Shown one piece after another: positions 48,251 to 56,867 of a stretch of 64,000 nt of DNA. The notes under the pieces were generated by a model that searched no databases, was not told where the DNA came from, and saw only the letters and a list, made by a program, of their open reading frames with translations. Where the stretch lies: positions 381,391 to 445,390 of the forward strand of contig CAVYRD010000011.1 in assembly GCA_963770865.1 (NCBI GenBank), read 5' to 3'. Numbering within the stretch: position 1 is the first letter of the stretch; each line of letters opens with the position of its first letter. The DNA comes from Miltoncostaea sp963770865 (GTDB lineage Bacteria > Actinomycetota > Thermoleophilia > Miltoncostaeales > Miltoncostaeaceae). Both the position numbers and the translations under genes were made by a program.

Positions 48251-50343
48251 GCGCCTCCCCCGGCGGGGACCGGCAGACGCATCCGAAGCCTCAGCCCGCC
48301 GAGTTCTCCCGGCATGAGCTCCACCCGGCCCCCGAGCTCGGCCGCGCGCTCGCGGATCGAGGCCAAGCCGACGCCCTGCCCGGCCTCCGAGGACATGCCG
48401 GCGCCGTCGTCCTCGACGCTCAGCACCACCTCATCGCCCGCCGTGCGGATGTTAACGCGGCAGCGGCGCGCGCCCGAGTGCCGCACCACGTTCGTCAGCG
48501 CCTCGGTGGCCGCCCGGTAGAGCGCAAGCTCGACCGCGGCGGGCAGCGCGCGCTCCGCCGCCACCTCGACCTCCAAAGGACCCAGCCGGGCGGAGTGGAT
48601 GCGGACGGCCTCGACCAGCCCCAGCTGGTCGAGGGCCGGGGGGCGGAGGCCACGGGCGATGCGCCGGACGTCATCGATCGCGACGCGGGCCTGCACGCGC
48701 GCCTCGTCCAGCAGCCCGTCCCGCTCCGGGGCGTGGCGCGCGGCGTCGAGCATCAGGGCGATGCCCGCGAGCGCCGGGCCGAGGCCGTCATGGAGGTCGC
48801 GGCGAAGGGCGCGCCGCTCCTCCTCCCGCGCCCGGACGATCTCGTCGCGGGACCGCGCCAGCTCGGCGGCGAGGCGGAGCGCTTCGACCGTGGGGGCGAG
48901 CTGGCGGACGAGCAGGTCCACCAGGGCGAGGTCCGACGGCGCGTACCCCTCCCCCGTCCCCCGCGCGCCGAGCTCGAGGCGCCCGAGGGTCCGCCCCGAG
49001 TGGACCAGCGGGCGGACGACCGCCGGCTGCCCGGCGCTCGCGCCCCACCGGCCCGCTTCCAGGGGCACGTCCGCGGCCGGGACGATCGCGGCGTGCGCGG
49101 CGCCGAGGGCCTCGCAGATCTCGCGCGCGAAGCCGTCGAGGCCCTCCTCGCCGTCGCCCGCCCGCGCAGCCTCGCGGGTGAGCCGGACGGACGCCACGGC
49201 GGGATCGCGGTGCCCGTACAGCAGGCGCTCGACGGCCCGCCCGACGCCGCGCAGCGCGGGCACGGCAACGGCCGCCGCGACGAGGCACCCGGTGACGATG
49301 GCCGGCCCCGCGGCGTCGATGGACGCGCCGAGCGCGAAAGCGCCGGCCGCGACGAGCAGGCCCGCCCCGACCTCCCCGGCCACCAGGAAGGCCCGGCGCA
49401 GGTCGGGGTCGAGGGCGATCACCCCGTGTCGCACGACAGCCACCGTGGCGGCCCCGGCGAACGCGGCGACGCAGGCCGTCAGCGTCACCGCGTAGACGGC
49501 TCCCCCGGCCACGTCGTGCAGCGCGATCCAGAGCACGAAGTTGGCCGCCAGCAGCCGGGCCGCCCACAGCCCCGCACGCATCCCCGGACCCTGATCGCGG
49601 CGCGCGCGCACGTGCACCGCGACCATGCCCGCGACCACCCCGATCGGCACCCCGAAGCCCGCGATGCCGAGGGCGCCGACGGCCGTCGCCCACGACTCCG
49701 GCACCGGCAGAGGGTTACGGAGGCCGGGCGCGTCCTGGAGCGGGCCGGGGTCGAGGATCCCGCGCAGCGCGATGGCCCCGAGCCCGCCCGCGAGCGCCCA
49801 GGCCACGGGCCTCCAGCGGCGCCCGGGCAGCCGTCCGTCCGGGAACAGGAGGAGCGGCCAGGTCACGAGGACCAGCATCCCGACGAAGGCCCAGTTCTCG
49901 AGCCATCCCGCCCAGGTCAGGAGCGGGCGGCCCCCGTCCGGCGGGACGCCGTCCGCCCACGCCATCCCGACGATCCAGAGCGATGCGAGACAGCCGCCGC
50001 CAAGCAGTGCGCGTCCCACGCCGTGGCCGGGACGGCTCGCCAGCACGAGGCCGCCGAGCGCCGCGCAGACCGCCACCGCGAGACCCAGGCCGACGAGGAC
50101 GAGGATGTCCCCCGGATCGCGCCCCGCGTCTCCCAGGGGCGCGACGGCGACCGCCGAGGCGACGAGAGCGACCGCCGCGCACGCGGCCAGGACCGGCAGG
50201 GGCCCCGCCGCACCGAGGCGCGAGAGCGCCGCCCGCGGGCCCAGGCCGCGGCGGCCGGCGACGGTGGTGGCGGAGGGCATCGGCAGAACCATCATGCGGC
50301 CTCGGACCGCGCGGACGCCACCCCGGCGCGGCCTCCGACGCAT
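48247..50343 (-). CDS. NarL-type sensor histidine kinase
   Basis: A membrane sensor kinase of up to 698 aa. About eight or nine hydrophobic helices form the N-terminal half, then a GAF-like region (GEEGLDGFAREICEALGAAHAAIVPA), a HisKA_3 dimerisation helix with the phospho-acceptor His in EEERRALRRDLHDGLGPALAGIALML (about residue 515), and a HATPase domain (ATEALTNVVRHSGARRCRVNI, VEDDGAGM, GVGLASIRERAAELGG). Its TAG stop falls in CCTAGG at the right edge of the IS481 element. The convergent response regulator at 44793 is the probable partner. Start could be one of several ATGs (50343, about 50295 or 50280). Confidence 0.9.
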   Translation of the reverse strand: MRRRPRRGGVRAVRGRMMVLPMPSATTVAGRRGLGPRAALSRLGAAGPLPVLAACAAVALVASAVAVAPLGDAGRDPGDILVLVGLGLAVAVCAALGGLVLASRPGHGVGRALLGGGCLASLWIVGMAWADGVPPDGGRPLLTWAGWLENWAFVGMLVLVTWPLLLFPDGRLPGRRWRPVAWALAGGLGAIALRGILDPGPLQDAPGLRNPLPVPESWATAVGALGIAGFGVPIGVVAGMVAVHVRARRDQGPGMRAGLWAARLLAANFVLWIALHDVAGGAVYAVTLTACVAAFAGAATVAVVRHGVIALDPDLRRAFLVAGEVGAGLLVAAGAFALGASIDAAGPAIVTGCLVAAAVAVPALRGVGRAVERLLYGHRDPAVASVRLTREAARAGDGEEGLDGFAREICEALGAAHAAIVPAADVPLEAGRWGASAGQPAVVRPLVHSGRTLGRLELGARGTGEGYAPSDLALVDLLVRQLAPTVEALRLAAELARSRDEIVRAREEERRALRRDLHDGLGPALAGIALMLDAARHAPERDGLLDEARVQARVAIDDVRRIARGLRPPALDQLGLVEAVRIHSARLGPLEVEVAAERALPAAVELALYRAATEALTNVVRHSGARRCRVNIRTAGDEVVLSVEDDGAGMSSEAGQGVGLASIRERAAELGGRVELMPGELGGLRLRMRLPVPAGGGA

Positions 50344-50416
50344 CCGGTCCTGGGCATTGTGTACGGCGTTGCAACAATGGTTACATTTCGGCGACTTGGG
50401 CCACGCACCCCCTCAC

Positions 50417-51316
50417 TTGATCGCCCTCTCCGACGTCGCGTCCGCCGAGCCGGACCTCGTGGGCGGCAAGGCGCGCGGGTTCGCGGCGCTCCGCGCGGCC
50501 GGGCTCCCGGTCCCCGAGGGCTTCGTCCTCACCACCGCCGTCCACCGCGCGGCGCTCGCAGACTCCGGACGGGTGCCCGACGCCGTGGCCGGCGAGGTGG
50601 CGCGGCTCGTTGCCGGGTTCGGCGACGCCCCCCTCGCGGTGCGCTCGTCGGCGTCCGGCGAGGACGGCGGCGACCACTCCCACGCGGGCCAGTACCTGAC
50701 CCGCCTGGGAGTCCGCGGCCACGAGGAGGCGCTCGGCGCCGTGCGCGACTGCTGGGCCTCGGCCGCCGAGGGCCGAGCGGCCGCCTACCGCGCCCACCGC
50801 GGCCAGGACGGGGCCGTCCACATGGCGGTCATCGTGCAGCGGCTGGCGCACGGGGAGGCTGCCGGGGTCTGCATGAGCTGCGACCCGGTGACCGGCGACC
50901 GGGGCACCATCGTCGTGAACGCCTCATACGGCCTCGGAGAGCTGGTCGTGAGCGGGCTCGTCACGCCCGACGACTACCGCCTGGCCCGGAAGGACGGCGC
51001 TCTCGTCGCCTTCGCCCCCGGCTACAAGGACCTCACGCTCGTCATGGGGGACGACGGGCCGGTGGAGATGGAGGTGCCCGAGCACCTCCGGGAGGCGCGC
51101 GTGCTCGACGACGCGCACCTCGCGGAGCTCCACGACGGCGTCCTGCGCTGCGAGCGGGTGCTCGGCCGGCCCGCGGACTGCGAGTTCAGCATCGTCGACG
51201 GCCGCGTCATGTGGCTGCAGTGCCGTCCCATGACCGCCCTCGGCGCCGCCGAGAAGCCCGACACGCCCCCGGCGCCCGCCGCCGGGCCCATCGACCACAC
51301 GGGAGCACACCGCTGA
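50417..51316 (+). CDS. PEP/pyruvate-binding (ATP-grasp) domain protein
   Basis: About 300 aa corresponding to the N-terminal nucleotide-binding half of PEP synthase or rifampicin phosphotransferase. Family segments: LVGGKARGFAALRAAGLPVPEGFVLTT, PLAVRSSASGEDGG, HSHAGQYLTRLGV, VIVQRLAHGEAAGVCMSCDPVTGDRGTIVVNASYGLGELVVSGLVTPDDYRL and EFSIVDGRVMWLQCRPMTAL. The start is a TTG (50417, or 50396 in the same frame). It ends TGATG into the next gene, which supplies the phosphohistidine domain, so the two make one split enzyme. Confidence 0.82.
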   Translation: MIALSDVASAEPDLVGGKARGFAALRAAGLPVPEGFVLTTAVHRAALADSGRVPDAVAGEVARLVAGFGDAPLAVRSSASGEDGGDHSHAGQYLTRLGVRGHEEALGAVRDCWASAAEGRAAAYRAHRGQDGAVHMAVIVQRLAHGEAAGVCMSCDPVTGDRGTIVVNASYGLGELVVSGLVTPDDYRLARKDGALVAFAPGYKDLTLVMGDDGPVEMEVPEHLREARVLDDAHLAELHDGVLRCERVLGRPADCEFSIVDGRVMWLQCRPMTALGAAEKPDTPPAPAAGPIDHTGAHR

Positions 51317-52947
51317 TGAACGTCTCCTCGCAGGCGCCCGAGTTCCCCGTCACCTGGCGTGACCCGGCGGACGCCGCCCTCACGTGGTTCCGAGACGCCA
51401 TGCACTTCCCGGCGCCCGTCACGCCCCTGACCGGGGCGTTCCTGCAGGAGTGCCTCGAGCCGGGCGTGGCGGCGGCCTGCGACACTCTCCACTCGCCGCT
51501 GGCCACGCTCCGCCACAGCTCCTTCGGCGGCTGGGTGTTCAACTCCCCCGTCCCGGCCGTCCCCCCGGAGGGGATGGAGGCCCGCATCGCCGAGCACATC
51601 CCGGTGATGACCGGCCACATGGACGACCTGCGCCGCCGCTGGGACGACGAGTATCAGCCACGGGTCGTCGAGCTCACGGAGGAGATCGACGCCCTCGACT
51701 TCTCCGGCGACGCGGAGTCGGCGCGCGCCGCGCTCGATCGCCTGGTGTCGGCGAACGTCGAGATCTGGCGCATCCACTTCCTCGTCGTGTTCCCCAAGCT
51801 CGCCGCCGGCGAGCGGTTCTCGGCCATCTACACGCAGGCCGTCGGCGCGTCGACGGCGGAGATGGACCCCTACCGATGCCTGCAGGGGCTCCCCAACAAG
51901 AGCCTCGAGGCCGACCGGGCCCTGTGGCAGCTCGCGCGGGACGCGGGCCCGGGGGTGGCGGAGGTCCTCCTGGCGGGCTCGCCCGCGGACGCCCTGGAGG
52001 CCCTGGACCACAGCCCCGAGGGCCGGGAGTGGCGCGAGCGCTTCGCGGCGTTCCTCGACGCCTACGGGCAGCGGGCGCAGGCGATGGACCTCTCCGCGCC
52101 GACGTGGGCCGAGGAGCCGTCCTTCGCGGTCGAGACCCTCCGTCGCTTCCTCACTGCCGACGCCGGCGATCCGGAGGGCCAGCGCGCGCGCCTTCTCGCC
52201 GAGTCGGAGGCCCTGGTCGCGGCCGCCCGCGCCCGCATCGACGACCCCGGCCTGCGCGCCGCCTTCGACGGCGCCCTCGAGGTCGCCCGCGCCGCCTGGC
52301 CGCTCGAGGAGGACCACGCCTTCTACATCGACCAGCGCTCGCTCGCCGGCGCCACCCGCCGCGCCTGCCGGCGCCTGGGCGTGGCGCTCGTCGGGCAGGG
52401 CCGGCTGCCGGCCGTCGAGGACGTCTGGTTCCTCGACATCGACGGCCTGCGGGCCGGCATCGCGGAAGAGGACCTGGCGCAGTGTGTGCACGACGCCCGC
52501 CACGCGTTCGCCGAGTCGAGCCTCCTCGACCCCCCGCCCTTCATCGGCGCGCCGCCCGACCCGCACGCCCCCGTCAACCCGGGCCTCGTCAAGTTCTTCG
52601 GCCGCCCGGGCCCGCCCGAGGTGGACGAGAACGTCCTGCGCGGCTCGGCCGGCTCGCGCGGCCGCGCGGAGGGCATCGCGCGCGTCGTGCGGTCGGTCGA
52701 GGAGCTCCACCGGCTGCAGCCCGGCGAGATCCTCGTCTGCCGGTCGACCACGCCCCCGTGGACCCCGGCGTTCGCGTCCATCGCGGCGCTCGTCACCGAC
52801 ACCGGCGGCGTGCTGGCGCACGGCGCCATCGTCGCCCGGGAGTACGCGATCCCGGCGGTGATGGGCACGAAGGTCGGGACCCGCGTGATCCAGGACGGCC
52901 AGCGGATCACGGTGGACGGCGACGCGGGCACGGTCCTCCTCGCCTGA
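51316..52947 (+). CDS. PEP-utilising (phosphohistidine swivelling) domain protein
   Basis: A 543-aa partner of the ATP-grasp protein. The first 400 residues are helical and resemble the middle domain of rifampicin-phosphotransferase-like or phenylphosphate-synthase-like enzymes; the end carries the mobile PEP-utiliser domain GSAGSRGRAEGIARVVRSVEELHRLQPGEILVCRSTTPPWTPAFASIAALVTDTGGVLAHGAIVAREYAIPAVMG with the phospho-His in GVLAHGA. The pair should transfer a phosphate from ATP through this His to an acceptor bound by the middle domain. The acceptor (antibiotic, phenol-like or pyruvate) is unknown. No PEP synthase C-terminal TIM barrel is present, which argues against PpsA. Confidence 0.82.
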   Translation: MNVSSQAPEFPVTWRDPADAALTWFRDAMHFPAPVTPLTGAFLQECLEPGVAAACDTLHSPLATLRHSSFGGWVFNSPVPAVPPEGMEARIAEHIPVMTGHMDDLRRRWDDEYQPRVVELTEEIDALDFSGDAESARAALDRLVSANVEIWRIHFLVVFPKLAAGERFSAIYTQAVGASTAEMDPYRCLQGLPNKSLEADRALWQLARDAGPGVAEVLLAGSPADALEALDHSPEGREWRERFAAFLDAYGQRAQAMDLSAPTWAEEPSFAVETLRRFLTADAGDPEGQRARLLAESEALVAAARARIDDPGLRAAFDGALEVARAAWPLEEDHAFYIDQRSLAGATRRACRRLGVALVGQGRLPAVEDVWFLDIDGLRAGIAEEDLAQCVHDARHAFAESSLLDPPPFIGAPPDPHAPVNPGLVKFFGRPGPPEVDENVLRGSAGSRGRAEGIARVVRSVEELHRLQPGEILVCRSTTPPWTPAFASIAALVTDTGGVLAHGAIVAREYAIPAVMGTKVGTRVIQDGQRITVDGDAGTVLLA

Positions 52948-52999
52948 CGCGGCGACACCCCGCGCGCCCTCAGCGGCGCGCGGGTCGGGCGGCGCGGCG

Positions 53000-54334
53000 G
53001 TGGGCCTCTGCACCGCCGCCGCGCTCGTGCCCCTCAACTCGACGATGATCGCGGTGGCGCTCCTCGACATCGAGGGCGACCTCGACGTCTCGGTCAGCGC
53101 GGTCACCTGGCTGGTCAGCGGCTACCTGGTCGTCATGGCGCTTGCGCAGCCGCTCGGCGGGCGCATCGGCGACGCCCTCGGCCACCGGCGCACGTTCCTC
53201 GCCGGCCTGTCGGGGTTCCTCGTCGCCTCGGCCCTCGCGACCTTCGCGCCGTGGTTCGCCGCGCTGGTCGCCCTGCGGATGGCCCAGGCGCTGTTCGGCG
53301 GCCTGATGAGCCCCTGCGCGTCGGCCCTCCTGCGCGAGATCGCCCCGCCCGGGCGGCGCGGGCGGCTGTTCGGCTGGTTCGGGACCGTGATGGGGCTCGC
53401 GGCCGCCGTCGGTCCGGTGCTGGGCGGCGCGCTCGTCGGCCTCTCCGGGTGGCGGGCGATCTTCCTCGTGAACCTCCCGGTAGGCCTGTTCGCCCTGGTC
53501 ACGGCGGTACGGAGCATCCCGGCCGACCGCCCGCGCGACCGCATCCGGTCGGTGCGCTTCGACCTGCCCGGCGCGGCCGCGTTCACGGCCTTCATGGGGT
53601 CCGTGGTCGCCACCCTCTTCCTGATCACCGACGGCGTGACCCGCTGGCTCCCCGCCCTCGTGGCGACGGCCGCGTTCCTCGCGGTGTTCGTCGCCGTCGA
53701 GCGGCGCGTGCGCGAGCCGTTCGTGGCCCTCGGCCTCTTCTCCCGGCGCCCCTACGTCGGCGCGACGGCGACGGTCCTGCTCCACAACCTGGTGATGTAC
53801 TCGCTCCTGCTCGTTGTGCCGATACTCGCGGAGCGCGAACTGGACCTCGGGCCGGGCGGCGCCGGCCTCCTGATCGGGGCGATGACCGGGGCCATGATGG
53901 TCGCCTCGCCGGTCGGCGGCCACCTGAGCGACCGGCTCGGCCGCCGGGCGCCGGTGGTCGCCGGGAGCGTCGTGGCCGCGGGCGCCGCCGCCGGGCTCGC
54001 GCTCGTCGCGACCTCGGCCGGGGCCGGCGAGATCGCCGTCCTCGTCGGGATCGCAGGCGTCGGCGTCGGCCTCGCGGGGGCCTCGCTGCAGACGACGGCG
54101 GTGGAGTCTGCGCCGCACGGGATGGTGGGGGTGGCGAGCGGGGTGTTCATGACGGTGCGCTACACCGGCGGCATCGCCGCCTCGGGCCTGGCCGCCGCGG
54201 TCGCGTCGTCGGGGGACTTCCAGACAGGCTTCACGGTGCTCCTCGGCGCGGCCCTGGTCTCGATCGCGACCGCCACTGCCCTCACGGGAGCGCGCGTGGC
54301 CCGCGAGGCGGCCACCCGGCCGCGCTACGGGTAG
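53000..54334 (+). CDS. MFS transporter, DHA2 (14-TM drug:H+ antiporter-like)
   Basis: A 444-aa major facilitator protein with about 14 hydrophobic helices. Helix 1 region ALVPLNSTMIAVALLDIEGDLDVSVSAVTWLVSGYLVVMALAQPLGGRIGDALGHRRTF contains motif D and motif A of the DHA2 group, and GTVMGLAAAVGPVLGGAL is motif C of antiporters. It starts at GTG 53000, 52 nt after the phosphotransferase-like pair, so resistance or export may be linked (inference). The last 10 nt overlap the convergent MFS gene. Confidence 0.88.
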   Translation: MGLCTAAALVPLNSTMIAVALLDIEGDLDVSVSAVTWLVSGYLVVMALAQPLGGRIGDALGHRRTFLAGLSGFLVASALATFAPWFAALVALRMAQALFGGLMSPCASALLREIAPPGRRGRLFGWFGTVMGLAAAVGPVLGGALVGLSGWRAIFLVNLPVGLFALVTAVRSIPADRPRDRIRSVRFDLPGAAAFTAFMGSVVATLFLITDGVTRWLPALVATAAFLAVFVAVERRVREPFVALGLFSRRPYVGATATVLLHNLVMYSLLLVVPILAERELDLGPGGAGLLIGAMTGAMMVASPVGGHLSDRLGRRAPVVAGSVVAAGAAAGLALVATSAGAGEIAVLVGIAGVGVGLAGASLQTTAVESAPHGMVGVASGVFMTVRYTGGIAASGLAAAVASSGDFQTGFTVLLGAALVSIATATALTGARVAREAATRPRYG

Positions 54335-55593
54335 GCGTCCGCCGCGACGGACGGCCTCGCGGGCCGCCGGCCCGCGAGGCCCAGGGTGAGGCCCGCGGCG
54401 GCGACTCCGAGCAACCCGGCCCCGAGGAAGGCGAGCTCGTATGAGTCGTCGGCCGTGCGCACCGTGCCGGCCGCCCAGGCCGCCAGCGCCCCGCCGAGTT
54501 GGTGGGCCGCGAAGATCCAGCCGAACACCACCCCCGCGTCCTCGCGCCCGAAGGCGCGCACGGTGAGGGCGACGGTCGGCGGCACGGTGGCGACCCAGTC
54601 GAGGCCGAAGACCACGACGAAGGCCGCGAGCCCGGGCGCGCTGCCGCCCAGCACGAACGGCAGGAAGAACAGCGACAGCCCGCGCAGGGCGTAGAAGGCG
54701 AACAGCAGGCGGGCGGGGTCCCAGCGGTCGGTGAGCCAGCCGGAGAGCGTCACGCCCACCAGGTCGAACACGCCGATCAGCGCGAGGAGGCCCGCGGCGG
54801 GCACCTCGCCGATGCCGTGGTCGTGGGCGGCCGGGATGAGATGCGTGCCGATCACCCCGACGGTCGTGGCCCCGCAGATCGCGAAGGTGCCGGCCAACAG
54901 CCAGAAGACCGGGGTGCGCGCGGCCATCGCGAGCGTGGTGAGCGCGCGCGAGAACGGGTTGCCCGTGAGGACCGGGGCGGCCTCCACGATGCGCCCGCCG
55001 AGCGGCGGGATGCCCACGTCGGCCGGGCGGTCGCGCAGGATCGCCGCGGCCCCCACGGCCGCCGCCGCGGCCAGGGCGACGATCCCCGCGGCCCAGCGCC
55101 AGCCGGCCTCCCGCGTGACCAGGGCGAGGGCGGGGAGGAAGATCAGCTGACCGGTGGCGTATGCGGCCGACAGCAGGCCGGTGGCGAGCCCGCGCCGGGC
55201 CACGAACCAGCGCGTCGCGACGATCGCGGCCAGCGGGGACGACAGGCACCCGGTGGCGGCGCCGATCACCAGGCCCCAGAGGACGCCGAGCTGCCAGATG
55301 GCCGTCATCCCGATCGTGAGGGCCGACCCCGCGCCGGTGGCGGCCAACGCGGCGATCACGACCCGCCGCAGGCCGAAGCGGTCCATCAGGGCGGCCGACA
55401 ACGGCGCCATCGCCCCGTAGAGGATGAGGTTGAGCGCGATCGCCAGCGAGATGCGGTCGACGCCCCAGCCGTACTCCTCGCGCAGGGGGTCGATCATCAC
55501 CGTCGGGGCGGCGCGCGATCCGGCGGCGACCACCAGCACCACGAAGGCGGCCGCCAGGACCACCCACGCGCGGTGCGGGCTCGGGCGGCCCAT
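54325..55593 (-). CDS. MFS transporter (OFA/monocarboxylate-like)
   Basis: A 422-aa, 12-helix transporter. APTVMIDPLREEYGWGVDRISLAIALNLILYGAMAPLSAALMDRFGLRRVV and ATRWFVARRGLATGLLSAAYATGQLIFLPALALV have the layout of the oxalate:formate/monocarboxylate group (RWFxxRRGLATG). Its ATG overlaps the yqgE stop by 4 nt, so it belongs to the minus-strand operon with three upstream genes. Substrate unknown. Confidence 0.85.
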   Translation of the reverse strand: MGRPSPHRAWVVLAAAFVVLVVAAGSRAAPTVMIDPLREEYGWGVDRISLAIALNLILYGAMAPLSAALMDRFGLRRVVIAALAATGAGSALTIGMTAIWQLGVLWGLVIGAATGCLSSPLAAIVATRWFVARRGLATGLLSAAYATGQLIFLPALALVTREAGWRWAAGIVALAAAAAVGAAAILRDRPADVGIPPLGGRIVEAAPVLTGNPFSRALTTLAMAARTPVFWLLAGTFAICGATTVGVIGTHLIPAAHDHGIGEVPAAGLLALIGVFDLVGVTLSGWLTDRWDPARLLFAFYALRGLSLFFLPFVLGGSAPGLAAFVVVFGLDWVATVPPTVALTVRAFGREDAGVVFGWIFAAHQLGGALAAWAAGTVRTADDSYELAFLGAGLLGVAAAGLTLGLAGRRPARPSVAADAYP

Positions 55594-56156
55594 CAGTTGA
55601 CGGTCGGGTCCTCCGGCATGCGCGCGATGAGCCGCCAGGAGCCGCCCTTGCGTTCGAGCACGCGGCTCCAGAGGCCGCGGTGGTCGTCCGTGAAGACGTC
55701 CGCGGCGTCGGCGGGCGCGTCGACCCAGGCGTCCTCGGCCAGCTCGCGCTCGAGCTGGCCGGCGCCCCAGCCGGCGTAGCCGCCGAAGGCGCGGATGGCG
55801 CGGACGCCGCCGTGGCCGGCCGACTCGGCCTCGGGGTCGACGATGCCCACGGTGCCGAAGGCGATGGTCGCGGCCTTCGAGGCGTCCTCGAAGTCGGCCA
55901 GCAGGATCACGGCCTCGGGCTGCACCGGGCCGCCCTGGAAGACGCGCTCGTCCTCGGGCATCAGGTCGGCCAGGCCCGCGGGCAGGGCCTCACGCGACAC
56001 GAGCGGCGTGGGGCGGTTGAGCACCAGCCCCAGGGCGCCCTCGGGTGAGTGCTCGAGCATCAGGACCACCGTGCGGCGGAAGTTCGGGTCCTCCAGCGCG
56101 GGGGCGGCCACGAGCAGGCGGCCGTGGCGGCTGGCAGGGGGGACCTCGTCGCTCAC
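55593..56156 (-). CDS. YqgE/AlgH (UPF0301) family protein
   Basis: A 187-aa member of the AlgH family, function unsettled. Signature parts are GRLLVAAPALEDPNFRRTVVLMLEHSPEGALGLVLNRPTPL, VFQGGPVQPEAVILL and AFGGYAGWGAGQLERELAEDAWVDAPAD, which follow the family consensus closely. It overlaps neighbours on both sides by 4 nt, in an operon with a small helical protein and a small membrane protein. Confidence 0.92.
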   Translation of the reverse strand: MSDEVPPASRHGRLLVAAPALEDPNFRRTVVLMLEHSPEGALGLVLNRPTPLVSREALPAGLADLMPEDERVFQGGPVQPEAVILLADFEDASKAATIAFGTVGIVDPEAESAGHGGVRAIRAFGGYAGWGAGQLERELAEDAWVDAPADAADVFTDDHRGLWSRVLERKGGSWRLIARMPEDPTVN

Positions 56157-56524
56157 CCGAACATCTCCGCGACCAGCTCGACGAAGTCGGTCAGCTCGTC
56201 CGTGTCGCGGGCGAGCACGGCGGCGAGCAGGCCGTCGAACGCCTGGGGCGCGATCGGGCCCAGCTCCATCCCGGTCGCGAAGAAGTACGCGCGCAGCCGG
56301 CGCGCCTGCGCGGCCGCGTCGTCCCAGCGCCCCTGCTCCGCGAGCCCCGCGACCAGCGCGGTGCCGGCCCGTGCGATGTCGCCGTGGGTGACGGTGCGCT
56401 CCACCGGCTCGGGCGCACCCGCCGTCTCCGCGAGGGCCGCGAGCTCCTCGCCCCAGGCCCGGTCGCCGATCCAGGCGACCAGGCGTGCCAGCCGCGCCGC
56501 CTCGGCGGCGGGCCCGGAGATCAC
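56153..56524 (-). CDS. Small helical protein of unknown function
   Basis: A 123-aa, Ala/Glu-rich, mostly helical protein (AAEAARLARLVAWIGDRAWGEELAALAETAG ... AFDGLLAAVLARDTDELTDFVELVAEMFG). No family recognised. The GTG at 56524 overlaps the TGA of the upstream membrane gene (GTGA), and its own stop overlaps the yqgE start, so coupling on both sides supports it as a real gene. Confidence 0.65.
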   Translation of the reverse strand: MISGPAAEAARLARLVAWIGDRAWGEELAALAETAGAPEPVERTVTHGDIARAGTALVAGLAEQGRWDDAAAQARRLRAYFFATGMELGPIAPQAFDGLLAAVLARDTDELTDFVELVAEMFG

Positions 56525-56766
56525 GCGGTCCGCTGGCGGCGCCTCTCCCTGGAGATGTTGTACACCCCGCCCGCGATGCACAGGACGGCCGAGATGAGGA
56601 GCAGCCAGTAGAACACCGCCAGGTGGTGCCAGAGTTCCTCGCCCATGTCCTTGATGGCGAAGCCCAGGCAGAAGTACACCATCGCCACGAGCGTGAGCGT
56701 CCCGGCGAGCCGGAACGGCCACGTGACCGGGAGGTCCTGATAGGCGGAGTCGGAGCCGTGCGCCAT
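56521..56766 (-). CDS. Small membrane protein with two transmembrane helices
   Basis: An 81-aa protein: LAGTLTLVAMVYFCLGFAIKDMG and LAVFYWLLLISAVLCIAGGVYNI are membrane helices, followed by a basic tail (SRERRRQRTA). ATG 56766 follows AAGGGA. It heads the minus-strand operon containing yqgE and the OFA-type MFS gene. No family recognised. Confidence 0.7.
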   Translation of the reverse strand: MAHGSDSAYQDLPVTWPFRLAGTLTLVAMVYFCLGFAIKDMGEELWHHLAVFYWLLLISAVLCIAGGVYNISRERRRQRTA

Positions 56767-56867
56767 CGTGTCCCTTCGCTTTACGGGTCGTCGGACGCGG
56801 CCAAGGCTACCACGGGGTTCGGACCGACCGCACCGGGTTGCAGCGCCCCCGCGGAGCGGGCGGAACG

